The notes below the pieces were generated by a model that saw only the letters and a program-made list of their open reading frames with translations, did no database searches and was not told where the DNA came from. Positions 33,310 to 44,400 of a stretch of 64,000 bases of DNA are shown here, one piece after another. The translations under genes were made by a program, and so were the position numbers. The stretch lies in NCBI GenBank assembly GCA_038030265.1, contig CM075943.1, positions 3,162,001-3,226,000 of the forward strand. The letters run 5' to 3'. The DNA is from Corythucha ciliata (lineage: Eukaryota; Arthropoda; Insecta; Hemiptera; Tingidae). How positions within the stretch are numbered: position 1 is the first letter of the stretch; each line of letters opens with the position of its first letter.

Positions 33310-34916
33310 AAAGGCCCGGATATAAAGTCCGGGCCGAAATTAAGAAAATGCGCTAACTTATGGTTTACAGTGCTCTTTTCACGGCTCAAATTGACAAAAT
33401 AAAATTGTGCGTTCAATGAAGAATTGAGAAAAATCGCTCATATGCGGCTAAAATTGATTAAAAATGCCAATTCACGGCTAAAATTGAGAAATGGAGCTCA
33501 TTCACGCAGGTAAAAATTGAGAGAAGGCACCAATTCGTGGTTTCTCAAACCAACATCTCAAAGAACATTGCGAAAAAGTGATAATTGACTGTTTTTATAC
33601 ATTTATATAGCAAGTTTGCGGGTACAATCGAGAATGAGGGCGACTTAGCGCACACATTTTTGAAAAAGTTCTTATTTTCGGCTAAAATGAAGGCAAAAAC
33701 ACCTATTTTATGGTTCGCGATGCAACGTCCGGATCAAAATTATTGAAATTCGTTAACATGAGTATTATGTGGACCTTTTCACTGCTGAAACTTGAAGGGG
33801 GGAATTTCTCAAGGCAGAATTGAGATTAAAGCACGAATTTGCGGCTAAAATTGAGGGAAAATGAACTGGCAAAATTGTCACCGTTTTTTGTTGATTATAG
33901 TGTAATTGTCGTGGCTAAAATTGAGAAATAGCGTCCATTCACCGGTAACATTGAGGAAAAACTGTTCTTTTGCGGCTGAAATTGAACCTATTCGCGGTGC
34001 TGGCCGTAATTAAAATAGTAAATCAAAAATGCGTTATTTCACGGTCTTTTGAGACCTTTATACGGTTAAAATAAAGAAAATAGGCTATAGTTCGAGGTAG
34101 AATTGAGAAAAAGCACTCAGTTTCACCTAAAATTAAAGAAAAATGTCAAGAGTTAAATGGGGGGGGGGGGGTATTTCTGTGCAACTCCTCTTGAGGAAAA
34201 ACTGGATCACCACGCCTGTGGGCAGATTCACTGGCGAAAATAACAGATGAACCATTGTCTTTTTTCAGTCTTCTATAACAGGATCTGGAGGTTGGAATCG
34301 TGTCAATTCAAGGTCATCAGAGACTAAATTTGCACAGAAACGGCCACTATCCGTCAAAAAATAAATATCTGCTGGAAACCTGTCGTTTGTAGCCTTCTAT
34401 TTCGGATTTTATGTCGACAAATTGAAACTTCTCACCCTCCCATCGCGGAAAGTGATACTTTTGGAGCTAAACTTTAAATTTTAGACCTGAGACAGTAAAC
34501 AGAGCTGGCAGTTTCTCTCCCATCATAAGTGTGTATGGCCCAGCAGGCTAAACACGATTTGAGCCAACCCAATCAGACGAAATTGCGCGTCGAACCTTGC
34601 GAAAATGAGATTTTAGTGTGAAAAATCAGCAAAATCGATTTCCAAGTTAAGCCGACCCTCGAAATCGGTTTGTCAGCAACAAAAATCCGCGAATTTTTGA
34701 CTTTTGGTGAAACCGATATGCGAAAATGTGTTGTTTTTTTAGTGAGAAAAATCCGCAAAATTGGTTTTATGGTGCGAAATATACTAAATTTGTGTTTCTG
34801 TTAGCCAGATCAGGGAAGATATTTTTGGAATTTTGGGGGTGGGCAGCTGCCCTAAGAAATCTGCGTTTTTGAGTCTAGGGGAGGGCAACTGCCCCCCCCC
34901 CCTGGCTAAGCCCATG
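33310..34916. mobile_element. Left-truncated copy of the hAT-like sub-repeat element
   Basis: Aligns by eye with 9270-10595: AAGTCCGGGCCGAAATTA opens both, the same sub-repeat series follows, then matching blocks (CCTGAGAC.GTAAAC, GAAATTGCGCGTCGAACCT, AAGCCGACCCTCGAAATCGG, TTTGTCAGCAAC). It ends in GGGGAGGGCAACTGCC and CTGGCTAAGCCCATG. The outer left ~280 bp of the family is absent and no target duplication is visible. It has a C/G-run at about 34159-34170 and a small insertion of different sequence at about 34190-34450. Confidence 0.75.
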
Positions 34917-35940
34917 GCTACCAAAGCTATCTACTTGGTCCTGGTGTCATCAGCTGCATGCTGCCGGACTTCTGTCCGGGCTGGTGAGACCAGAACCAAA
35001 TAGCTCTTCCTGTCTGAGGTTCTGATTTCGAAATGGATACTGGACCGTAACCTCAGTGCAATTTTCATATTTTGCTTTCATGGTACAATTTTCCTCTGAA
35101 CATCACGATTTTCGGTGATCCAAGCTATGTTTTAGGGCGTTACTGACAACTAATTTAAAACATTGGCCGATTACTGGGGCATTAGAAAGCTTATTTGATC
35201 CACAAGTTTTTTTGATAACTTGAAAACTTGTGTTTTACTGAAGATTTTAGAATTTTTAATAATTTCACCCCAAACCAGGATATTTTACTCCACAACACAC
35301 AATTGCCGTCGACTGCAGCAAAGTTCCTGATCACTGCAAACTTTCTAACCACACCAAAGCTATAGACCACAGCAAAACAAAAAAAACTCGAAACTACTGT
35401 AAAACTCTAACCACAAAGTAGGCCAACCACAGCAAAGCTTTTTCAAGTTGAGACAAGGACGTAATTTATTTCTACATTTATTTAGAGACTATCAAGGGCC
35501 CTCGTAAAGATTTCCGCCCCGGGGCCATGAAGGGCGTATAGGTCCGCGACATGGGGCACATTATGTCCAATAGATGGACAAAGCGAAAGGCTTTTGAAAG
35601 AAAATTGTGCCCCCTATCAACATTTTTCCATATTATACAATGTAATCCCTCGAGTGCAGGCCGTGTTGCGAGTTAAAGACATGTAATTATCGGAAAGCCT
35701 AGGCGCAACAAAGCTATAATTCCGCACGATCCTTATAATGCGTGCATATATCATGTTCATTATTTTTTTTCTCTCTGTTTCATTGAAGTCCAGGATCGTT
35801 AGTGCGTTTAATTGGGGTTAGGGAGTAGGTTTGCGTTGGTGTGTGGGTAGGATCATTTTATGTGTTACGGCCGCTTTTTAGAAAAGCAAACAATGATTCT
35901 CTCCGTGAGTTTTTTTCTTTTTCTGATTTTTCGATCTTCC
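34917..35940. other. Non-coding stretch with a weak 'ACCACAGCAAAGC' repeat
   Basis: At about 35300-35440 variants of AACCACAGCAAAGCT recur at short intervals. At 35505-35560 is a partial third copy of the AAGATTTCCGCCCCGG block seen at 26415 and 27435. No genes are supported. The right part probably holds the 5' region of the Gypsy element that begins at 35944. Confidence 0.45.
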
Positions 35941-35943
35941 AAA

Positions 35944-36387
35944 ATGGACGCAGCCCAATTCGAACAGATTTTAACGGCTTTTACCCAGGCCCAGTTAAAT
36001 CTGGTGCAATCCCTTACGAACTCAGCAACACATTTCCCCAGTAAATAACGCCTCTACATCCCCCTCGAACATTTTGACCCAGCTAAAGAGGCATTCAGTT
36101 CTTATATCGAGCCGTTTGAAAACTATACCACAATGCAAAATGTCTCAGACTCAGGACAACAAGCCGAGCTATTCTGTACGTCTATCGGCCCCACTCATTA
36201 TAACAATTTAAAATAATTTCTCCGCCCAGAGAAGCCGATGAAAGACATTCCATACGAAGAACTGAAATCTAACTTCGTGGAAATGTCGACACCAAAACGC
36301 AACGTCCTAGTTAGTCAACATTATTTTCTCAGTTTAAAACAAACGGACAATCAAACTGTCACAGACTTTGTTGCCACGCTCCGCCAA
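35944..36387 (+). pseudogene. Gypsy gag N-terminal part, first gag type
   Basis: Begins MDAAQFEQILTAFTQAQLNL at 35944. It continues across stops at about 36046 and 36213 with HFDPAKEAFSSYIEPFENY, then YEELKSNFVEMSTPK and QHYFLSLKQTDNQTVTDFVA. This is the capsid pattern of Mag-like Gypsy gag. It then switches abruptly, near 36388, to a different gag family (next entry). The internal stops make it a pseudogene. Confidence 0.75.
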
Positions 36388-36832
36388 CTCTGGACTCAAC
36401 GTCTTCCCCCGCACGTCCAGGTTATCCTCCAAACGCAGGCAGGCCTACTACTCGACCGCCTGGCACTCACCGCCGACAAAATCGTAGAGGATCAACCTGC
36501 CTTCATTAACTCCCCCCCCCCCCAATCCGATTTCTTCCGTCAACGCAATCGCCTCCGCACCCCCCCCCCCACCGATCACAGCGTTCGGCTTCTCGAAACC
36601 ATATGCAAAACAATTGACTACGCTTACGCAGCACTTGGCCACCACGCATCATCCACCACACTCCCGCCAACGTCAGTCGAGTCCTACCTGGCATCATCAG
36701 AACCGATCCCGCAGCCCATCACCTGCTGCCCAGACGACTTGCTGGTATCATCGACGCTGGGGTGACAACGCCACTAAATGCACACGTTCATGCTCGTTTT
36801 CGGTGTCAAACTCCAACGGCGATCAGTACTAG
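36388..36832 (+). pseudogene. Gypsy gag C-terminal part, second gag type (joined to the first)
   Basis: Reads LWTQRLPPHVQVILQTQAGL and LDRLALTADKIVEDQPAF, which closely matches the gag on the minus strand at 53983-53420 (LWIQRLPLPVQAILQTQADL, LDRLSITADKIMEIQPAF). The preceding residues do not match that gag at all. C-runs at about 36512-36522 and 36560-36568 interrupt it, and a frameshift near 36740 leads to a C-terminal block, CWYHRRWGDNATKC. The gag is therefore a chimera of two families. Confidence 0.75.
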
Positions 36833-37272
36833 CGGCGACTGATCGCCTCACTCGTGGACGCCGCCTCTTCATCGTCGACCGTCTATCTAAGCAACAATTC
36901 CTACTAGACACGGGCTCCGATTTGTCATGTTTTCCACGACGTCTTCTCTCTGGCCGCCATCCTCGCACCGACTTCACCATGATCGCCGCCAACAAATCTC
37001 CGATTTCAACGTTTGGTTATCTCAAACACCGACCTGATTTTGGTCTTCGTCGCGACTTCACTTGGTCATTTATCATCGCCGACGTTGAAGTCCCTATCAT
37101 TGGCTCGGATTTTTTGGCCAACTTTTCTCTCCTCCCGGATTGCACGAACAACCGTCTCATCGACTCAGTCACAGGCCTTTCAACGCCTTGCATCACGTGC
37201 TCTACAAGTCAATCTAGTGTCAAAGCTCTCACCAACTTACTGTCGGAACATTCACCCTTCCACGACGTATAA
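36820..37272 (+). CDS. Gypsy retropepsin-type protease
   Basis: Encodes RRLFIVDRLSKQQFLLDTGS with DLSCFPRRLL: the DTGS active site of an aspartic protease that matures gag and pol. It continues through DFGLRRDFTWSFIIADVEVP and IIGSDFLANFSLL, the usual C-terminal protease motif. The minus-strand copy at 53340-52847 is closely similar. It stops at 37272. The region up to the RT at 37493 is frame-shifted. Confidence 0.8.
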   Translation, partial: RSVLAATDRLTRGRRLFIVDRLSKQQFLLDTGSDLSCFPRRLLSGRHPRTDFTMIAANKSPISTFGYLKHRPDFGLRRDFTWSFIIADVEVPIIGSDFLANFSLLPDCTNNRLIDSVTGLSTPCITCSTSQSSVKALTNLLSEHSPFHDV

Positions 37273-37492
37273 TCCCAATATCCCCAACTCATCCGCCCAC
37301 CAGGAACCCATCGCGTCGTTCGCCACTCAACCACTCACTTCATAAACACGACGCCCGGACCACCGGTCTTCTCACGGCGGCCACGACGTCTTCCACCCGA
37401 ACAATTTCGCATCGCCCAACAAGAATTCGACAATACGCTACAAAGAAGGGATAGTCCGTCGATCCGATAGTCTATGGCCTTCTCCTCTCTAC

Positions 37493-38287
37493 ATGGTCCC
37501 AAAAAAGGACTCGACATGGCGTCCTTGTGGTGATTACCGCGCCCTAAACGCCAGGACCATTATTCCCGACAGATACCCCGTCCGACACATTCACGACTTT
37601 TCTCACCGCCTCCGAGGAAGCACCATATTTTCTGCGATCGATCTCGTCAAAGCATACATGCAAATACCCGTCAATCCACCTGACATCCCGAAAACAGCCA
37701 TCACGACGCCCTTCGGGCTCTTCGAGTTTCCGTTTAAGAGCTTCGGGCTCCGAAACGCAGGACAGACGTTCCAACGCTTCATCGACGAAGTTCTTCATGG
37801 ACTTGAATTCTCTGAATTCATTTTCTCACCCGATGCTTCCACACACTGCACACATCTTCGCGCTGTTTTCGAACGCCTCGCAGAACACGGTATCACCATC
37901 AACGCCAACAAAAGCATCCTCGGTGCATCGAAAATAAATTTCCTCGGTTACGAAGTCTCAGCTGGTGGAACTCGACCACCACCAGAATGCGTCGCAGCCC
38001 TCCAAAACATCAGTCCACCCACGTCTGCTAAAAGCCTTCGCCGTTTTCTCGGCATGCTAAATTTTTACCGGCGTTTCCTCCTGTCCGCGGCGGATTTCCA
38101 AGCCCCACTTAATTCTGCCCTCCATGGTCTACGCGGCAACCAGTCAATAGTCTGGACACCGGAACTCAAACAAAGTTTCCAAAAATGCAAAGAACACCTT
38201 GCACAAGTCACCCTTCTTGCTCATCCTGACTCTCAAGCTCGTCTCGGACTCAAACCACCGTGGGAGCGTGCCTGCAACAACAAGTAG
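37493..38287 (+). pseudogene. Gypsy reverse transcriptase lacking the YVDD active site
   Basis: [52 protein letters not shown] and [14 protein letters not shown] give a normal RT outline. At the active site, however, the relative on the minus strand (52584-52168) has FPYVDDILVYS where this copy has only FIFSPDAS, so the catalytic Asp pair is gone. The following RNase H start is also altered ([11 protein letters not shown] where a Thr-Asp-Ala-Ser type motif is expected). The frame is open for 264 codons but cannot encode an active enzyme. Confidence 0.85.
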
Positions 38288-38784
38288 CTAATGAATGGCA
38301 GCCACTTGCATTCTTCTCTCGGAAGCTAACTCAGCGACAAAAAGAATGGCCAGCATTCTATAGAGAGCTTCATGCAGTTCACTCGGCAATTCAGCACTTC
38401 CGTCACGTCCTCGAAGCACAAAATTTCGCGGTATACACAGACCACAAGCCTCTAACTTTTCGCTTTTAGCCAACGCAAGGACAAACTTCCTCCCGTTCAA
38501 CTTAATCAGCTGTCGTTCATCTCTCTCAGTTCACGACCGACATTCAGCACGTCAGTGGCTTTGCAAACATTGTCGCCGATGCACTATCTCGCGTCGATTC
38601 CGTCACCACTGCTTTAACCTCACCTGTCGATCTCACGAAGCTAGCTCAAGCACATCTAGAAGATCTCATGAACTGCAAAACCTCATCACGAGTGATTCAT
38701 CCCTCCACCTAAAAAAAATGAAAATTCCGGGAACCGACGTAACTCTAGTATGTGGCGCATCGACCCCCAACCTTCGTCCTTACG
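38260..38784 (+). pseudogene. Gypsy RNase H C-terminal part and start of integrase region
   Basis: Reads [20 protein letters not shown], then AIQHFRHVLE and YTDHKPLTF, a stop at 38467, then across another frame QHVSGFANIVADALSRVD. Past the RNase H it continues to VTLVCGASTPNLRP, which corresponds to 54695-54765 in the separate plus-strand fragment. Coding then ends where the minus-strand LOA-like LINE begins, at about 38785. Confidence 0.78.
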
Positions 38785-40850
38785 GCGTAATGTCCTGTAT
38801 ACATCCCTACTATCCGCCTAAGCTTAACCCGTGTTAGTCCCAGCAACCATGCCGAAGCTTCCAGGTCTTCCTCATTGATTCCCAGTTTTGCTTGTCGGCA
38901 CCCGGGTTCAGTCCGCCATCTCCTCAGGGCTTGGTCACTGGCCCAGGCCCTTATCTCCCTCAAGACTACCCTTCGGGCAATGCCCACCGATGGTTCAGGT
39001 CCTATTACCGGCTGGTCCGCGCCACGCTTGGCCAGCTCGTCTGCTTTTTCATTTCCCTGCCATCCTCTATGACCCGGGATCCATCCCAACGTTTAGGAGT
39101 TCCCTTCGCCCTGGAGGTCCCGTATCCCTACTCTGCAACTCGCCACGGCCGCTGAGTCCACCACGGGTTTGGTGATCGCCCCCCAGCGCCGCCCTGCTAT
39201 CAGAGTAGATACCGATCGCCCTACCTGTCACTTTCCACTTGAGTAGCTCCCGAATACAAGCATCGATCGCTACCACCTTGGCCTGGAAAACTGTGGTGTG
39301 TCCCCCTAGTGGGATACTTATTTCCACCCCCAGCTCCTTCTTGGAGCCGTCCGTGTAACACACCAGCTCCCCTTGCCGGGATTCCCAACCTTCTTCTCTC
39401 ATAATGACTGTCTGTTTGATTTTGGTCGAGAAGTCATTCCTTTTAACCACGTAATCCGGCCTAAGTGCCGAGGACGGGGATACTCTATTTAGTTCCCCTA
39501 CCCAGTCCCATTGGCCCTGCCTGGCCCGCTTTAGGCCTTCCTGGCATCTCAACCTGTAGGCAACTTCAAGTGCCCGACCCCTGACTTCAATGTCCAAGAG
39601 CTTCAGGCCTAGTAATCTTTCCATGGCCCTCGTAGGGGTTGTCCGGAATGGCCCCAAAATCGCCAGGCAAGCAAGCCTTTGTATTTTTGCGAGCCTATCC
39701 GCTCCCCCTCCACCATGCGACCGCTCCGTGCAGGACGCGCGGTCGGATGATTCCTGTGTATATCCACTTCATGACCCGTGGTTTCAGGCCCCAGGTCTTC
39801 CCCACGATTTGTCTACATTGGTGAAAGGCCACCACAGCTTTCTTATAAACGCTGTCTACGTGTTCCTTCCACCTTAACTTCTCATCCAATATGACTATCA
39901 AATATTTAACCTGTTTAGAGAGAGCGATGGCCTCTCCCCGAAAGTGGATTGATTGCCATCACTCCCTTTTTCTCTTGTGAGTGAACAACACCATATTCAT
40001 CTTACTAGGGTTTATTGTGAGACCCCTAGGCCTTACACCATGCCTCGACTATCCCCACCTCCCCCCTCATGAGGGAACACAATGTGGATAAGTCTTTCCC
40101 CCTAACCGCTATGGCTCCGTCATCCGCAAAAAATTGCGCATAATAGCCCTTTTCCTCTAATTCCCTTATAAGACTATCTACCACAAGTATCCAGAGAAGA
40201 GGCGAGAGACTTGAGCCCTGGGGCACCCCCCTACTGGCTCGTTTTTCCTCCCTATCGCCGCCCACCTTAGCGACCACCCACCTATGACTCAGCGAGTAGT
40301 CTATCCATTGAATCAGCCTCGTCACCACTCCAAAGTGCCCTAGAGTTGCCACAATACACTCCCTATGTACCCTATTAAAAGTTTCTTCAATATAAAAAAA
40401 AAAGAGCGCGTACTCTTTCTGGGCCACCGACCCCTCCACCCTTCCCAGTAAGTCGTGGAGGGCCGAGTCGGTCGACTTCCCCGCCGTGTACGCATGCTGG
40501 TTCTGGTGGATCACTCCCCCAGTAGCCAATGATTCCCTCGTGTATAATTCAATTATCCTTTCCATCAGTCTTAAAAGTACACTGCTTACACTAATAGGCC
40601 TAAAATCCTCCGCTTTGGCATGCTTCCCGCCACCTTTAGGAATAAAAACAACTCTCACCCGTTTCCAGGCCGTGGGTACTTTCCTGGCTGCCAGGCACCT
40701 GACGAAGAGTCGTCTTATTCTCTCCTGAAGCCCCCCCCCCCCCCGGCATGATATATTCCGTCCAAACCTGCTGCCTTGTAGGGTCCCATGGAGCTGAGTG
40801 CCGCAGTTGAATCGCCGCTCCCTTGAGATCACCACGTCGCATCTATTGCA
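38785..40850 (-). mobile_element. LOA-like LINE fragment inserted in the Gypsy element
   Basis: Minus-strand RT (40835-40026), linker (39901-39695) and RNase H (39657-38790) in several frames. RT shows FRPISVSSVLLRLMERIIE, RGVPQGSSLSPLLWILVVDS and QFFADD. The first catalytic motif reads LFFFYIEETFN, where an Asp is expected. RNase H shows CYTDGSKKELG, AKVVAIDACIRELL, YSDSRAAL and WIPGHRGWQGNEKADELAKR. Motifs such as GLTINPSKMNMVLFTRK suggest LOA/Bilbo-like. The coding runs straight into Gypsy sequence at MYTGHYAV|RTKVGG, so the C-terminal zinc motif, 3' UTR and tail are missing. A C-run at about 40731-40744 disturbs the 5' end. Confidence 0.78.
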
Positions 40851-42804
40851 CTCCTCTTCGTCCTCTGTTCCACCCCCTCAGTGGCACGACCTCACCTCAC
40901 TCCTGCACCCTGGAAAATGAGTATATTTAGCAAGTGTGTCGCGATACCTAATCCATCAACCACCGAACCACCGTCCGTAAGCGTTAGTGATCCTACATTA
41001 CCATTCGGTTCTGACCGTATACGATACGAACGAGTCTCGCCGCCTCTCCTGTTTCCTCAATTCCTTCGCAATATTACAGAAAATGGGATGGGCATCAGAT
41101 TGCTTTTAAAAGATAAAGTAACACACAACCCGGGGAGTTACCTGTTGAACATATTTCCAATTTTAAATTGGTGCCGAAGAGTATTATTTAATTTGCTCAT
41201 TATACTTTTTTTTTCTAATTATTGTTACAGCAGACAAGGACATCTCGAATTCAATTTTGCCTTGTTTTTACTGGTTATTCAATACACCGGTTTATATTAT
41301 ACGTATATAACAGGATGATACTTATTAGGAATTAATTACCGCGGCGGTGACAAAAGTATAAGAAAAAAACTGTATGGATGTCAATGTCAGAGTTACCTTT
41401 AACTATCCTTTTTTGACATTGCATGAGCTGACATTCTACAGTAATTTTGTATTTTCGACGTTAATTTTTAAATATACTCTTCCTCTACAGCTTCTTTTCT
41501 CTAATACCGGTGTAAAAAGAGGGACAGTCGTTTTTTTTGTTAAATGAATTATTAATAACCCTCTTTTTTTTTGTCCTTTTGATTTATATTTGAAAAACAA
41601 TGGGGTAGAGGTCAAAATTTATAGCGTGGACTCAAAATGGTCCGAATATAGAGAACGTTTTTGAGGACACTTTCTTCTTCATTCCATCCTAAAAGAAACG
41701 TAATATGTACACATAGGATACTCTGTTTTGTAAATGTCATCCAAAGCGTTTCGGAAGGTTTTTTTTTTTCTTCCTCTGAATTTTAATACCATAATAGAGG
41801 GTCAGCGCCTTCACGAATTTCAGATATTCCGAGTGTGCTGAATACCGATGCATCTATCGAGGCCGTCGCGCCATAAGAGGCAGATGAGCGTTTGTATATA
41901 TGTATATGTATGTAGTAAAAGAGCGATGGGGTCCGAGAAAAATCCAACAGCCCCCCTCGCTCCCTCCCACTGCCCAGTGCAAGACTCACGATTCTTGATA
42001 AAAACGAAGTTTAAAAAAAAAAAAAACCAGTCCTTTGAAAACGTAATTATAAATCTCTCGATGAGAGTTTAACCGCCCTACATTTTACCTTCAAAATAAC
42101 TTTAATTTATTACTCAATCTTGCAGTGCGAAGTCAAAATAATTTTGAAGCTCATCGCCCGAAGAAAATTCTATATGAACACGAAAAACTTGAGAAATAAA
42201 TTCAAGTTTATTGAAAAAAAAAAAAAAAAATGCGACCTTTCGGATAATTATACACTCGAAGTACGAGAAAGTTGAAAAGCAAGGTCTGACCAAATAAATT
42301 ATCCCAAAAGCTGCAATTAGGAATAATTCCTTAAGCGGGTAAAAATCGTAGGGGGACTGGTTGGATGCAATTATGGCACTTTACTTCATGTTTATTTGAT
42401 GTTAAAGGGAGGCGGTTAGGGAGTTGAAAAAGGCTTTGCCGGCGCATTTATAATGTCAGTAAAGCTATGAAGACCGTAAAGAAGTTGGCTTCTGCAAAAT
42501 GCTCCTTGCTGAATCCTTCAGGTATAGGACAATGAAATGAAGCTTCCAGGTGATGGGGGGGGAACATTTTTTTTAATGAGAAGACACCAAAAATAACAAA
42601 GTAAATGGAATAAATTCGTTTATACTTCTTCCCCAGAGCCGTCCATCCATACCAAGCTAGGCCGTTCCAATAATTAGAAGAGCAAGCGTATTCCATAAAA
42701 AGGACGTTTCACCTAACCTAACAGCTTATTTCCGAGTCATCCTTTCTCTTCTTGAAGGACTTGCGCGGTTACATCGCATTGCCTAGAATTTGCTGGTTCA
42801 ATCC
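40851..42804. other. Stretch with no recognisable gene
   Basis: AT-rich. One open frame of 145 codons (40881-41318, plus) starts near the LOA junction but has no recognisable motif. A pyrimidine tract ending in AG at about 41205-41231 looks like an acceptor, but the sequence after it is not convincingly coding. Poly-A/T runs occur at about 42011-42025 and 42214-42230. Confidence 0.45.
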
Positions 42805-42969
42805 TGTTGGAGAGTTACTTGTTTTGAAGAAAGTTAGCGGGAGCCATATGAGCTTCACGATGAGAATTGTTGTTTGGTTGTTACCAAGTTTAAAAAAAAA
42901 ATATATTAATTATTTTCGTCTAATAAAAGTTCCCTTAATTTTTCGCGCGTTTCTCTAGTTTTCCCTGCA
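42805..42969 (+). repeat. Possible 5' LTR of the Copia element
   Basis: Begins TGTTGGAGAG and ends ...CCCTGCA about 10 bases before the primer-binding site. It holds ATATATTAATT and an AATAAAA signal. A TG...CA repeat of 165 bp would suit Copia, but the matching 3' LTR is not in the window, so the left edge is a guess. Confidence 0.4.
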
Positions 42970-42978
42970 GCTTTAATT

Positions 42979-42992
42979 GGTTATGGGCCCAG
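42979..42992 (+). promoter_or_regulatory. Copia-type primer-binding site (half tRNA-iMet)
   Basis: GGTTATGGGCCCAG is complementary to the anticodon stem-loop of initiator methionine tRNA, the internal site used by Drosophila copia with a cleaved tRNA half. It lies 53 bases before the Copia gag start, as expected. Confidence 0.75.
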
Positions 42993-43044
42993 CAGTGACC
43001 CAACGATCCTAACAGCACGCGTGAAAAAGAAATAAGTCGCGAAA

Positions 43045-43885
43045 ATGGACCTGAAAGTGGTTTTGGAGAAGCTGAATGGTTCCAACTGGCCGAGATGGAA
43101 ACGGCAAGTAGAACTTCTGCTCAAGCATCACGACGTCTACGATGTGGTGATTGGGACTTCTGAGAGTCCCACAGAAGGTGATTCAGACATTAAAAAATGG
43201 AAAAAGGCTTATTCCCTTGCTCAGGTTCTGCTCGTGACGAACTTGAATGACGCCAATGTTGACCTATCGGCGACTTGTGATACTTCCCATGAAACGTGGC
43301 AAAGGCTTTTGTCTGTTCACGAACAAAGTTCCGGCCAGCGTTTAGATAGACTCCTGGAATCTTTTTTCTCGTCTGGTAAGGCGGACGATGAAGACATAGC
43401 TACGTCTCTCGTCTTCAAAGACTTTTTGCTGAAATCAACGATGAGCTAAACAAACTGTCGAAAGTTAAATTGCCAGATTTGCTACTGCTCAGCAGGGTCA
43501 TGAGCACACTTCCAGCCGAGTATTTCGAATTCAAAAATGTTTGGGAAAGCATTCCGATGGCTGATAGAAGCGTCAGACTACTTCTGGAAAGATTGCGACT
43601 CATAGAAATGAGACTGCCGTTGCAGCAAGGGGCCAGCGGATCGGCTATGCAAGTCATTTCTAAACCTCGTCCGCAGGGAGGGAGCAAGAAAAACGGAAAA
43701 GTCGGGAAGACAAATCAAATAAAATGTTTCATTTGCGACGAAGTGGGCCACTTTGCCGCTAAATGCCCATCGAAATCAAAACCTAAGGCAAACGTCGTAA
43801 GTCTGTTGCGTTTCTCGGCTGAAACCAAAACGAACGATCAGAATTGGATAGCTGATAGTGGTGCTTCACACCACATGACTCATTG
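43045..43885 (+). pseudogene. Copia gag and start of protease
   Basis: Begins MDLKVVLEKLNGSNWPRWKR, the typical Copia gag start (LNG.NW..W). After a frameshift near 43430 it continues with LPDLLLLSRVMSTLPAEYFE, a CCHC knuckle (CFICDEVGHFAAKC) and the protease active site WIADSGASHHMTH. The gag is one zinc-knuckle type, as usual in Ty1/Copia. Coding is cut at 43885 by the Gypsy insertion and resumes at 48887, with the ATTG at the junction duplicated. Confidence 0.85.
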
Positions 43886-44385
43886 TGTAAAGCCCGACCA
43901 GGCCTCGGTTTAGGGAGCCTCCGGGAAGTGTGTTCAGGGATAAAGATTAACGAAGGCGGCCGTAGCGGCACGACAACGGTCAAGCTTATCACGTATATTA
44001 GCTAGTGTCTACAACTTAGCCTAGACTCACCTTCGTCGGACCTGGCGGGTTTGCGGTAGCGTAGACGAGCGGAGCACGCGGGCAGTTCGCAAAGTTACGG
44101 TTCCCCCCAAAGATTCGACGTACGCTCTCGGCTGGTACTCCAAAACCCTTCTTTCTTAATTAGAGAATTCCCCGGGTTTTATATTAAATCCCAGGGCCAT
44201 ATTTGTGAAACCCTAGGTGTTGTGGATAACAAGCAGTTTCCCCAAGGATATGTTGACGCTTTCGGGCTATTCCCTCCCGCTCGTCCCTGAGCTCGCCGGG
44301 TTCATTCACCGAGCGGTGAATAATTTCCCGGACCGAGCTCCTTTTTCTCCGTCGCTTAACATAACGCCCTTTTTAGGGCGTTACA
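43886..44385 (-). repeat. 3' LTR of the nested Gypsy element (500 bp)
   Basis: Bounded by TG...CA. Its start (minus strand) folds into two hairpins: AACGCCCT paired with AGGGCGTT (44362-44382) and ATTCACC paired with GGTGAAT (about 44304-44321). Minus-strand TTTAATATAAAAC near 44185 is a TATA-like candidate. Confidence 0.85.
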
Positions 44386-44400
44386 TCACCCCCACCTCCA
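44386..44400 (-). promoter_or_regulatory. Polypurine tract
   Basis: On the minus strand GGAGGTGGGGGTGA lies directly before the 3' LTR start TGTAAC. This is the place and composition of the primer for plus-strand DNA synthesis. Confidence 0.8.

Noticed and set aside
41205..41318. A second host exon after a pyrimidine-rich AG
   Set aside because: The following sequence gives a short hydrophobic frame without recognisable motif or a good donor.
40881..41318. 145-codon plus-strand frame as a gene
   Set aside because: No motif, no support from context, and its hydrophobic end is AT-composition driven.
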